A model generated the notes under the pieces. That model worked only from the letters and a program-made list of their open reading frames with translations, did no database searches and had not been told where the DNA came from. A program made the position numbers and the translations under genes. Positions 1 to 6,047 of a DNA stretch of 7,467 bases are shown here, in pieces. Positions within the stretch are counted from its first letter, which is position 1, and every line of letters begins with the position of its first letter. Origin of the DNA: an uncultured Oscillospiraceae bacterium (GTDB taxonomy: Bacteria > Bacillota > Clostridia > Oscillospirales > Oscillospiraceae); the NCBI GenBank assembly GCA_900763675.1, contig CAAFLE010000096.1, forward strand, positions 1 to 7,467. The letters run 5' to 3'.

Positions 1-12
1 ATATTCAAAAGA

Positions 13-630
13 TTAACGAATAAAGTTTGTCGCCGTGCGCGGCTCCTTCTCCGGAAGCCCGTATTTTGCTTTGCCGAGAGCGATGCTCTTCATAAGAAAC
101 GTCATGTTCCGGGCAAGCGTGCGCATGGTCTGGAGTCCCTCGGCGTCCTGCTGCGCCTCCCCGGGCAGTCTGCCGTGAACGCTGTTCCAGTACTGGCTGG
201 AAGCAACGGGCATTCCGCTGATGGTGAAATACTTGTTCAGCTCATCAAACGTAGCGCTCGTGCCGCCGCGGCGGGCTACGGCGACCGCCGCGCCGACCTT
301 CATCGTAAGATCGCAGGGGACGGAGTAGAAGAGCCGGTCAAGGAAGGAAATGACCGTGCCGTTGGCGGAAGCATAATATACGGGCGTTCCGACGACCATA
401 CCGTCACACTCGCAGAGAAGGTCCGCAGCGCGGTTTACGACGTCGTCAAAGGTGCATTTGCCGGTACGGCTGCACGCGCCGCAGGCAATGCAGCCGCGGA
501 TGCTCTGCGTGCCGATGTTGAGACGCTTCGTTTCCACACCCTCCTCGGTAAAGACCTTTTCCATTTCCCGGAGCGCAAGGTCGGTGTTCCCGCCGGTGCG
601 AGGGCTGCCGTTGATGATAAGCACTTTCAT
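13..630 (-). CDS. Flavodoxin-fold NAD(P)H-dependent oxidoreductase with iron-sulfur flavoprotein-type cysteine motif
   Basis: Complete 205-residue protein, a usual length for the NADPH-dependent FMN reductase / iron-sulfur flavoprotein group of cytosolic electron carriers. The N-terminus has a flavodoxin beta strand and an FMN phosphate loop (GSPRTGGNT, residues 8-16). Four cysteines follow as C47-x2-C50-x2-C53-x5-C59, matching the compact CX2CX2CX4-7C motif that binds a 4Fe-4S cluster in archaeal iron-sulfur flavoprotein. TPVYYASANG (82-91) and FLDRLF (96-101) are the family's second flavin-contacting region. The ATG is preceded by AAGGAG at a 9-base spacing, and that Shine-Dalgarno overlaps the last base of the sbcC stop codon, so the gene is the third cistron of the sbcDC operon, with only 14 bases between coding regions. 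The family is clear from the sequence. The substrate is unknown, and cluster binding is inferred from the cysteine spacing. Its downstream terminator lies outside the window. Confidence 0.9.
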   Translation of the reverse strand: MKVLIINGSPRTGGNTDLALREMEKVFTEEGVETKRLNIGTQSIRGCIACGACSRTGKCTFDDVVNRAADLLCECDGMVVGTPVYYASANGTVISFLDRLFYSVPCDLTMKVGAAVAVARRGGTSATFDELNKYFTISGMPVASSQYWNSVHGRLPGEAQQDAEGLQTMRTLARNMTFLMKSIALGKAKYGLPEKEPRTATNFIR

Positions 631-644
631 GTTCTGTATCTCCT

Positions 645-3374
645 TTACATGGATTCTGTAACGATCTCTGCGCGGCTTGCGCCGCCGGCGGTGCGTGTCA
701 CGACGATCTGCCGGTCGATCTCCCGCCGAAGCTCGGATACATGGGATATGATGCCGATGAGCCGGTCGCCCTCGGAAAGCTCGCGCAGCGCACGCATTGC
801 CTGCCGCAGCGTTTCCTCGTCGAGCGATCCGAACCCCTCGTCCACAAAAAGCGTTTCCAGCCGTACGCCCCCGGCGTTTGACTGGATTTCCTCCGAAAGT
901 CCCAGCGCGAGAGACAGCGACGCAAGGAACATCTCGCCGCCGGAGAGCGTTTTCACGCTGCGTTCGCTGCCGTTATAGTGGTCGATAACGTCCAGCTCCA
1001 GCCCGCTCTGCGCGTTGAGCTTTGCGGCGGTCTCGCGCCGCTTGAGATCGTATTTTCCCCCGGACATCCGCATGAGATGCACATTGGCACGCGAGAGAAT
1101 GCGGTCAAAAAACGTCATCTGCACGTAGGTTTCGAGCGATACGCGCTCCTTGCCGGAGAGTGCGCCGTTCGCGGTGTCGGCAAGCGGTTTCATCCAGACC
1201 CAGCGACGATCCAGTTCCTCCAGCTCGGCGGCTTTCACATCCATGCCTTTCTTCGCCGCTTCGTTTGCGGCGATCCGGGCGTGCAGAGCGAGCAGTTTTT
1301 CGGAAATATCCGTGCGCTGCTGCTGGGCAAGCGCCTTTTCCTCGAGCAGCGGCGAAAGAGCGCCGGGGGTATACTCCCTGAGCAGCCCTTCGAGCTGCGA
1401 AACGCGCCCATTCTGCGCAGAAAGCACCTGTTCGGCAGTCTGTACCGCTTTATGCGCCGCATCGGAAGCCGCCGTGATTTCGGCGATCTTTCCGGCGGTA
1501 AGCGAGCGCTCCCGCGCCGCCGTATCGGCACTTACAAAGCGGCACCGCGCCGCGAACGCTTCCTCAGCAGCCGTCAGTGAACGAACGTCTGCCGCCGCGG
1601 CGGCGGCGTTCACGCGGGCTGTCGTGAGCGCCGCTTCGGTTTCGCCGAGCGTTTTTTCTTCTGCCGGAACAGTCTTGGAAAGAAGAGCGCAGCGTTCGGC
1701 ATTTTTCCGTTCCTGCGCCATACGTCCGGCGGTATCGGAAAGCCGTGCGGCGACGGAGGTCTTCAGCGGTTCAATCTCCGTTTTCGTTTCGCCGGTCAGC
1801 AGCCGTTTTTTCTTTTCCTCCGCCGCCTTCTGCGCGGCGTCGAGAGCAGTTTTTGCCGCGCCGGACGCTTCGCTCGCGGCGTTAAAGCGCCTTTGTGCCT
1901 TCTCCGCCTTTTTCTCAGCGGATGTAACCTCGCTTTCCGTCGGCACGGTGTCGCCCAGCGCCGCGGGGTGCGGGTGCTGCCGGGCACCGCAGACGGGACA
2001 GGGTTCTCCGTCGCGCAGCGCCGCGGCGAAAACGCCCGCCTGCCCGTCATTGAACCGGCGGCGAAGCGCCGCGGCTTCGGCGGAAAGCGTCTCCGCCTCC
2101 TCGCGTGCGCTCATATAATCGGCGCTTGCCCGCGCTGCGGCGGTTTTCCGCTCCTCAAGCAGCGCGATCTCGCTTTCGTATTCCTCAATGTCTGCCAGTC
2201 GGCTTTCCAGCGCCGCTTGCTCCTGTGCAAGTCTTTGGAGACGCTCCGCCGCAGAGGAGAGCGAATGATACTCCTCCCGATGTTTCGTCAGCGCGTCGCG
2301 AAGAGCGCCGCACTCTCTTTCCAGCTCCGCAGCTTTCTTCTCGGCGACTTCCAAGCGTTTTTTCGCTGCCGTAAGCGCGGTTTCCTTTTCCTTCCTCTCT
2401 GCATGGAGAGAAAGCTCGGCGTCCAGCGCGGAGAGAGTTTCATTGAGTGCGGCAAGCTCCGGCGAGCGGGCGTCGGTAAGCCGGACATCCTCCTGCCGGA
2501 GAGCAAGCTCTTTTTCCGCATCGCGCTGCGCCCGCTTTGCATCTTCGAGCGCCGCGTGGTCTTTTTCCGCTTCCTCCGCCTTTGCGGCGGCGGCGGTCAG
2601 ATTTTCCAGCCGTTTCTCCGCTGCGGCAAGGTCACAGCGGAGCGCAGCGTCCGTTTCGCGGTCCGCGGAAAGAAGTGTGTCGAGCGCCGCGGTCAGCTCA
2701 TTCTCCGGCGGCCGCTCGGCATCCTCCGGGAAAACAATGCCGCCGGCGTATTGTGTATAAGCGGTATGCGCCTCCTCCCGTTCGCGGTTGAGCGAGAGAA
2801 AGTCGTTTTTTACCCGCTCCTGAAAGAGCGTATACCGGTTGGTTTTGAATATCTCGCGGAAGATTTCCCGGCGTTCCTTCGTATCCGCCGTCAGGAGCTT
2901 CCGAAACTCCCCCTGCGCGATCATGGCAATCTGGCAGAACTGCGTTTTATCCAGTGCGAGAATGGAACGTATCGCCGCGTCCACGTCGCTGCGGCGCGTA
3001 ATGACGCGCCCATCCGGCAGCGTAAGCTCCGCCGCTGCGGCTTCCTTGGTCGTACCAGTTCCGCGTGCTTTGGCACGCTCATACTCCGGATTGCGGCGGA
3101 CCGTATAGACCTTTCCGCCGTTGGAGAACGTAAGCTCTACCTCCGTCGGCGTGTCGGGCGCGGCAAGCTTGGAGCGCAGCATGGAGCTTTCGCGCTCCGT
3201 GCCGCTCGGCGTACCGTAGAGTGCGAAGGCAACGGCGTCGAAGAGCGTCGTCTTTCCCGCGCCGGTGTCGCCCGTAATGAGATATAGCCCCCGGTCGCCG
3301 ATCTTTCGGAAGTCAAGCTCCGTCCGCCCGGCGTAAGCGCCGAAGGCGCTGAGTGTCAGATGAAGAGGTCTCAT
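645..3374 (-). CDS. sbcC: Exonuclease SbcCD, ATPase subunit C (Rad50-like SMC-type ATPase)
   Basis: Complete 909-residue protein, slightly shorter than the roughly 1000-1050 residues of many SbcC proteins. It is the ATPase arm of the SbcCD nuclease, which uses ATP-driven conformational change to let SbcD cut hairpins, palindromes and protein-blocked double-strand ends. The N-terminal ATPase half has Walker A GDTGAGKT (35-42) and the FCQIAMIAQGEFRKLL Q-loop region (about 146-161). A long Ala/Glu/Lys-rich coiled coil runs from about 180 to 760. It is split at its middle by the zinc hook C459-P-V-C462, through which two SbcC molecules would dimerise. The C-terminal half has signature LSGGE (810-814), Walker B LFVDE (842-846), D-loop GSLD (849-852) and switch His878. 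All catalytic elements are intact. The ATG overlaps the sbcD stop as ATGA and is preceded by GGGAGGAGG at 7 bases, implying translational coupling. The alanine-rich, GC-rich coiled coil creates long but meaningless open frames on the other strand. Confidence 0.97.
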   Translation of the reverse strand: MRPLHLTLSAFGAYAGRTELDFRKIGDRGLYLITGDTGAGKTTLFDAVAFALYGTPSGTERESSMLRSKLAAPDTPTEVELTFSNGGKVYTVRRNPEYERAKARGTGTTKEAAAAELTLPDGRVITRRSDVDAAIRSILALDKTQFCQIAMIAQGEFRKLLTADTKERREIFREIFKTNRYTLFQERVKNDFLSLNREREEAHTAYTQYAGGIVFPEDAERPPENELTAALDTLLSADRETDAALRCDLAAAEKRLENLTAAAAKAEEAEKDHAALEDAKRAQRDAEKELALRQEDVRLTDARSPELAALNETLSALDAELSLHAERKEKETALTAAKKRLEVAEKKAAELERECGALRDALTKHREEYHSLSSAAERLQRLAQEQAALESRLADIEEYESEIALLEERKTAAARASADYMSAREEAETLSAEAAALRRRFNDGQAGVFAAALRDGEPCPVCGARQHPHPAALGDTVPTESEVTSAEKKAEKAQRRFNAASEASGAAKTALDAAQKAAEEKKKRLLTGETKTEIEPLKTSVAARLSDTAGRMAQERKNAERCALLSKTVPAEEKTLGETEAALTTARVNAAAAAADVRSLTAAEEAFAARCRFVSADTAARERSLTAGKIAEITAASDAAHKAVQTAEQVLSAQNGRVSQLEGLLREYTPGALSPLLEEKALAQQQRTDISEKLLALHARIAANEAAKKGMDVKAAELEELDRRWVWMKPLADTANGALSGKERVSLETYVQMTFFDRILSRANVHLMRMSGGKYDLKRRETAAKLNAQSGLELDVIDHYNGSERSVKTLSGGEMFLASLSLALGLSEEIQSNAGGVRLETLFVDEGFGSLDEETLRQAMRALRELSEGDRLIGIISHVSELRREIDRQIVVTRTAGGASRAEIVTESM

Positions 3375-4507
3375 ACCGCGTCCTCCTCCCGCAGCCGGGT
3401 AAAAACAGCTTCCGCATAAGCGCTCTGCTCAGCGGTCATTTTCTGCCCGTTCTGCTTTTCAAACAGCTCGGCAAAAAGCTCCGTGTCCGTCAGCTTCTCT
3501 TGCCGTTCCTCTGCCAGAAGCACGGCGGAGGAGCGCGTGCGGAGATTGTCATAATCGAGCCTCATAAGATTCGGATAGATGCTGCGAAGCCGGGCAAGCG
3601 CATTGGGTACGTCGTTCTCGTCGGTGAGAACGGCATGGATATAGTCGCCGGTATTGGTTCCGGCATAGTTTTCCCGGAGCGTCAGTTCGGAATAGCTGCC
3701 GCGTATCTCACGCAGAGCGCGAAGCGGCGCGAGCGGCAGAGCGGACACGGTCACGTTCCCTTTTTCCCGCAGCTCCACGACCGTGACGGATTTTTGTCCC
3801 CGCTCGGAAAAGGAGTATTGCAGCGGCGTGCCGGAATAGCGGAGCGTTTCGCGCCCGATCTTCTGGGCGCTGTGCAGATGTCCGAGCGCCGTGTAGTCAA
3901 AGGCGTCAAACACCGCAGCGTCCACATTGTCCGTGCCGCCGACGGTGATGTCCTCAGATTCCGAGCGAACCGCCCCCGTGACGAACTGGTGCGTTATAAG
4001 GACGTTGCGCACCGAGGTATCCACCTCCATATGCTCCACGGCGCAGCGCACCGCGTCGGTATAGCTTTCGATCCCGGCGTCCGAGTAAAAGCGGCGGACG
4101 TTCGACGGTTTGACAAACGGAAGAAGATAAAACCGCACCTCGCCGAAAGCATCCGAAAGCGTTACCGGTTCCACGGTGCCGCCGTATACCGGTGAGAGAA
4201 AAACGCCGCTCGGCGCCATCAGGTGCGCTCCGAAGGCGATCCGTTCCGGCGAATCGTGGTTGCCGGAGATCGCCAGCACCGGGACGCGCCGCTCCGCCAG
4301 AGCGCAGAGAAAGCGGTCAAAAAGCTCCACCGCCTCGGCGCTCGGCACGGCGCGGTCGTAAATATCGCCCGCAAGCAGCACCGCATCCGGCGATTCTTTG
4401 TCCGTCAGGCGGAGAATTTCATCGAGAATGTATGTCTGATCTTCCATCAGGGAAAACTCGTACATACGTCTCCCGAGATGGAGATCGGATAAATGAAAAA
4501 ATTTCAA
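3371..4507 (-). CDS. sbcD: Exonuclease SbcCD, nuclease subunit D (Mre11-like)
   Basis: Complete 378-residue metallophosphoesterase, normal length for SbcD. It is the Mn-dependent nuclease of the SbcCD complex, with SbcC encoded directly downstream. Metal-binding motifs appear in the family order: D8-x-H10 (SDLHLG), GDIYD (47-51), GNHD (82-85), H173 in ITHQF, and GHLH (209-212). The C-terminal third (about 280-378) is the capping and SbcC-docking part and is less conserved. The start is TTG: the frame reads TTG-AAA-TTT-TTT-CAT to give MKFFHLSDLH, which is the family N-terminus. GGGAGG sits 6 bases upstream, and no in-frame ATG lies nearby. A strong promoter lies about 30 bases upstream, giving a leader of only about 25 bases. 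It is the first gene of a three-gene minus-strand operon. No canonical Gram-positive LexA box (GAAC-N4-GTTC) is visible upstream, so SOS control is not supported by the sequence. Confidence 0.97.
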   Translation of the reverse strand: MKFFHLSDLHLGRRMYEFSLMEDQTYILDEILRLTDKESPDAVLLAGDIYDRAVPSAEAVELFDRFLCALAERRVPVLAISGNHDSPERIAFGAHLMAPSGVFLSPVYGGTVEPVTLSDAFGEVRFYLLPFVKPSNVRRFYSDAGIESYTDAVRCAVEHMEVDTSVRNVLITHQFVTGAVRSESEDITVGGTDNVDAAVFDAFDYTALGHLHSAQKIGRETLRYSGTPLQYSFSERGQKSVTVVELREKGNVTVSALPLAPLRALREIRGSYSELTLRENYAGTNTGDYIHAVLTDENDVPNALARLRSIYPNLMRLDYDNLRTRSSAVLLAEERQEKLTDTELFAELFEKQNGQKMTAEQSAYAEAVFTRLREEDAV

Positions 4508-4519
4508 GATGGTCCTCCC
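4508..4519 (-). promoter_or_regulatory. sbcD ribosome binding site deciding a TTG start
   Basis: On the minus strand GGGAGG (4514-4519) lies 6 bases before TTG at 4507-4505. This spacing and the conserved MKFFHLSDLH N-terminus fix TTG as the initiation codon. Confidence 0.8.
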
Positions 4520-4537
4520 GGTGTATTTTGTATGTAC

Positions 4538-4566
4538 ATTCTACGCCCGAAAATGCCGCTTTTCAA
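4538..4566 (-). promoter_or_regulatory. Sigma-A-type promoter of the sbcD-sbcC-flavoprotein operon
   Basis: On the minus strand TTGAAA (4566-4561) and TAGAAT (4543-4538) are separated by exactly 17 bases. Each hexamer matches consensus at 5 of 6 positions. Transcription would start near 4531, leaving a leader of about 25 bases that contains only the ribosome site. An imperfect dyad with ATGTACAT at its centre covers the -10 box and start region. Confidence 0.75.
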
Positions 4567-4613
4567 CCTTTTTCCCGTTTTCTCCGGAAGCGGTAGTTTT
4601 TCGCGGCGCTTTG

Positions 4614-4622
4614 TGATATGCT
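4614..4622 (+). promoter_or_regulatory. Possible extended -10 promoter of the cupin gene
   Basis: TGA-TATGCT (4614-4622) resembles an extended -10 element (TGnTATAAT, 4 of 6 in the hexamer), about 30 bases before the cupin ATG. The sequence 17 bases upstream, TAGTTT (4594-4599), is a poor -35 box, so the call rests on the extended -10 and the need for a start in this 145-bp divergent gap. Confidence 0.4.
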
Positions 4623-4652
4623 GAATTTATCGTTAATACAAAGGAGTTTGCT

Positions 4653-5306
4653 ATGAAGGTTTCTGCCGGGACGGTATTCTCTTTTGCCAAAGAGAATCCG
4701 CCCATTTCTGGCTGTACCATATCGGAGACGGTCACCGGCGGCGATACCCCCGCCGTGTGCTATTCGCTTGCGGAGGGAACGGACATCAGCGCCGAGATTT
4801 ATTTCTCTCACAAGCTGCTGATCGTGTCCGCCGGAGAGCTTACCGTCTTTACGCCGGAGGGCGATATTGCCTCGCTTCACGCGCTGGACGGCATCGTCAC
4901 GCCGGTGGACGTTCCGGTCGGGACGCGCACGGACACGTCCGCCGTTTATCTTGAAATACCTTTCAGGAGGAATCAGAATATGAACAATGCAGTCAAAATC
5001 GGCGAGGTTTTCCGTCTCGGAGAGCTTGTCCCCTATCAGGACGGAAAAATCGTCAACATGGACGTTACCAGCAGCAAGACCATGAAGTTCGCGCTCATGG
5101 CGTTTGACGCAGGAACGGGTCTTTCCGAACACGCCGCGCCCGGCGACGCGCTGATCTTCGCGCTTGACGGCGAGGGCGTTATCGGCTACGAGGGCGAGGA
5201 ACACGTTATCCGCGCCGGAGAAAACTTCCGCTTTGCCCGCGGCGGCAAGCACTTTGTCCGCGCCGATAAGCGCTTCAAAATGGCGCTCTTCCTCACGCTT
5301 GAATAA
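4653..5306 (+). CDS. Tandem (bi-)cupin domain protein with degenerate first domain and internal start site
   Basis: 217-residue small beta-barrel protein. AAGGAG stands 6 bases before the ATG. It consists of two similar halves, residues 1-109 and 110-217. Alignment markers are GTVFSF versus GEVFRL, SLAEGTDIS versus AFDAGTGLS, and LLIVSAGELTVF versus LIFALDGEGVIG. The second half keeps the features of a single-domain cupin: E159 and H160 in motif 1, and H200 in the FARGGKH motif 2, plausible ligands for one metal ion. In the first half the positions of E159 and H160 are A47 and E48, and the equivalent of H200 is missing, so that domain probably does not bind metal and may be structural. M110 has its own AGGAGG ribosome site (see separate entry). 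Nothing in the sequence shows what small molecule or reaction is involved. The gene stands alone, divergent from sbcD and convergent with the DUF308 gene. Confidence 0.85.
   Translation: MKVSAGTVFSFAKENPPISGCTISETVTGGDTPAVCYSLAEGTDISAEIYFSHKLLIVSAGELTVFTPEGDIASLHALDGIVTPVDVPVGTRTDTSAVYLEIPFRRNQNMNNAVKIGEVFRLGELVPYQDGKIVNMDVTSSKTMKFALMAFDAGTGLSEHAAPGDALIFALDGEGVIGYEGEEHVIRAGENFRFARGGKHFVRADKRFKMALFLTLE
4965..4982 (+). promoter_or_regulatory. Internal ribosome binding site and in-frame ATG within the cupin gene
   Basis: AGGAGG (4965-4970) lies 9 bases before an in-frame ATG (4980-4982), codon 110 of the longer frame. This is the strongest Shine-Dalgarno around the gene, and it sits exactly at the boundary between the two cupin halves. 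Initiation here would give a 108-residue single cupin (4980-5306) with a normal N-terminus for a small cupin (MNNAVKIGEVFRL). This is either a true second start or the relic of a gene fusion. Confidence 0.65.
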
Positions 5307-5319
5307 TGCTCCGTACAGC

Positions 5320-5352
5320 AAAGGACGCCGGCTGAATCAGCCGGCGTCCTTT
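5320..5352 (+). terminator. Perfect 16-bp hairpin, shared terminator between convergent genes
   Basis: AAAGGACGCCGGCTGA (5320-5335) is exactly complementary to 5337-5352. In practice this is a GC-rich stem with an AAT loop, flanked by A3 on the left and T3 on the right. It begins 13 bases after the cupin stop and ends 12 bases before the stop of the minus-strand membrane gene, so it sits where a bidirectional intrinsic terminator would. The T tract is short on both strands (TTTGTCCTATTT on the plus strand), so efficiency is uncertain. Confidence 0.85.
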
Positions 5353-5364
5353 GTCCTATTTGAT

Positions 5365-5955
5365 TCAGTCGCAGTCGTGCCACGACGCCTCAATGATCTT
5401 CTGGTGACCCGAGGAACGGAACACCTTGGAAATGCAGATAATGGCGTAAATGCTCTCCACGCCGGTTACGAGCAGCGAAATGCCGGTGAACACCATAAGC
5501 GCCGCCGCGCCGCGGAACGGGTCAAGGATCATCAGTACGCCGAGGATCGCGCCGGCGATGCCGAGCAGCAGCGCTCCCCACCAGCCGGAAAAGCCGAAGT
5601 GCCGCGCCTCCGTCGAGATCTGAATGGAGAATACGCTTGCAAGGATGATATAAAAACCCAGCACCACCGGCAGGATCACAACGCCGCCGTCCGGATGCAG
5701 CACGAGCAGGATACCGGCAAGCACGCTCATAATGCCGAGAAAGAGGTCGTACCGGAACAGCACGCCGATCAGTCCGAGGTCAAAATACCGGATGATCTCG
5801 TAAATGCCGACGACGATGCATACCGCGCCCATCAGATAGCAGATCGCCACAGCCGAGATGTTGGGCCAGCAGATCATCACAAGCCCGAGCGCCATCGTTA
5901 CGACGGATAGAACGATCGCCAAGGTTTTATAGGTTTTCAAAGACTTTTTTTCCAT
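5365..5955 (-). CDS. DUF308/HdeD-family six-helix membrane protein
   Basis: 196-residue integral membrane protein, about the usual length for HdeD-like proteins. Six hydrophobic helices lie at about 11-29, 33-55, 67-86, 91-111, 126-144 and 148-173. They form three helical hairpins, each turn marked by a proline (W30-P31, H87-P88, D145-P146), the repeat typical of DUF308. The tail is short and polar, ending in SWHDCD. E. coli HdeD is linked to acid resistance, but most family members have no known function, so only the family is claimed. The open frame extends to a GTG at 5964, but the Shine-Dalgarno AAAGGG (5969-5964) would overlap that codon. It is 8 bases from the ATG at 5955, which I take as the start. 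The gene lies 92 bases downstream of the radical SAM gene on the same strand, with a hairpin and a possible promoter between. A shared terminator follows. Confidence 0.85.
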   Translation of the reverse strand: MEKKSLKTYKTLAIVLSVVTMALGLVMICWPNISAVAICYLMGAVCIVVGIYEIIRYFDLGLIGVLFRYDLFLGIMSVLAGILLVLHPDGGVVILPVVLGFYIILASVFSIQISTEARHFGFSGWWGALLLGIAGAILGVLMILDPFRGAAALMVFTGISLLVTGVESIYAIICISKVFRSSGHQKIIEASWHDCD

Positions 5956-5980
5956 GGAAAACACCCTTTCTAAATAATAT

Positions 5981-5998
5981 CTATACGGACTATACGGA
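5981..5998. repeat. 9-bp perfect tandem repeat adjoining the palindrome
   Basis: CTATACGGA occurs twice without a gap at 5981-5989 and 5990-5998. The second copy runs into the left arm of the inverted repeat, and an inverted CCGTATA lies in the right arm, giving three TATACGG units within 44 bases. Confidence 0.75.
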
Positions 5999-6024
5999 TG
6001 CGGTAACTATACCGCATCCGTATA
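5991..6024. repeat. Perfect 15-bp inverted repeat between the radical SAM and DUF308 genes
   Basis: TATACGGATGCGGTA (5991-6005), loop ACTA, then TACCGCATCCGTATA (6010-6024). It lies 23 bases after the radical SAM stop on the minus strand, where a terminator would be expected. However, no U-rich tract follows in that direction, and the putative DUF308 -10 box falls in the loop. It may be a weak terminator, an mRNA-stabilising hairpin or an operator. Confidence 0.7.
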
Positions 6025-6035
6025 CCGATTGTCTA
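6006..6035 (-). promoter_or_regulatory. Possible promoter of the DUF308 gene, embedded in the palindrome
   Basis: On the minus strand TAGACA (6035-6030) and TATAGT (6011-6006) each match consensus at 5 of 6 positions, with an 18-base spacer. The spacer is largely one arm of the inverted repeat, and the -10 box is at its loop. Transcription would start near 5999, about 44 bases before the DUF308 ATG. Confidence 0.5.
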
Positions 6036-6047
6036 TAATGTTTTTTG

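Noticed and set aside
1590..1610. GCC/GCG-rich palindromic run inside sbcC.
   Set aside because: It encodes a short polyalanine run in the coiled coil. It is low-complexity coding sequence rather than a regulatory repeat.
1893..3287. Long plus-strand open frame (464 codons) opposite sbcC.
   Set aside because: It lies wholly antisense to an intact sbcC. The translation is arginine/leucine-rich without any recognisable domain, as expected from GC-biased third positions of the Ala/Glu-rich coiled coil.
3353..4195. Plus-strand open frame of 280 codons opposite sbcD.
   Set aside because: It is the mirror of sbcD, whose nuclease motifs are all intact. It shows no family features.
4508..4652. Possible riboswitch or small RNA in the divergent gap.
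   Set aside because: Only promoter and ribosome-site elements are seen. There is no stable hairpin or recognisable aptamer core.
4563..5321. Minus-strand open frame of 252 codons across the cupin gene and the divergent promoter.
   Set aside because: It would cover the sbcD promoter and the whole cupin gene, has no domain, and its composition is that of an antisense shadow.
5164..5910. Plus-strand open frame of 248 codons opposite the membrane gene.
   Set aside because: It runs through the terminator hairpin and is antisense to a clear six-helix protein. The His/Asp/Arg-rich product is typical of the complement of hydrophobic codons.
5956..5964. GTG start for the DUF308 protein three codons upstream.
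   Set aside because: The Shine-Dalgarno overlaps this codon, so initiation there is implausible compared with the ATG at 5955.
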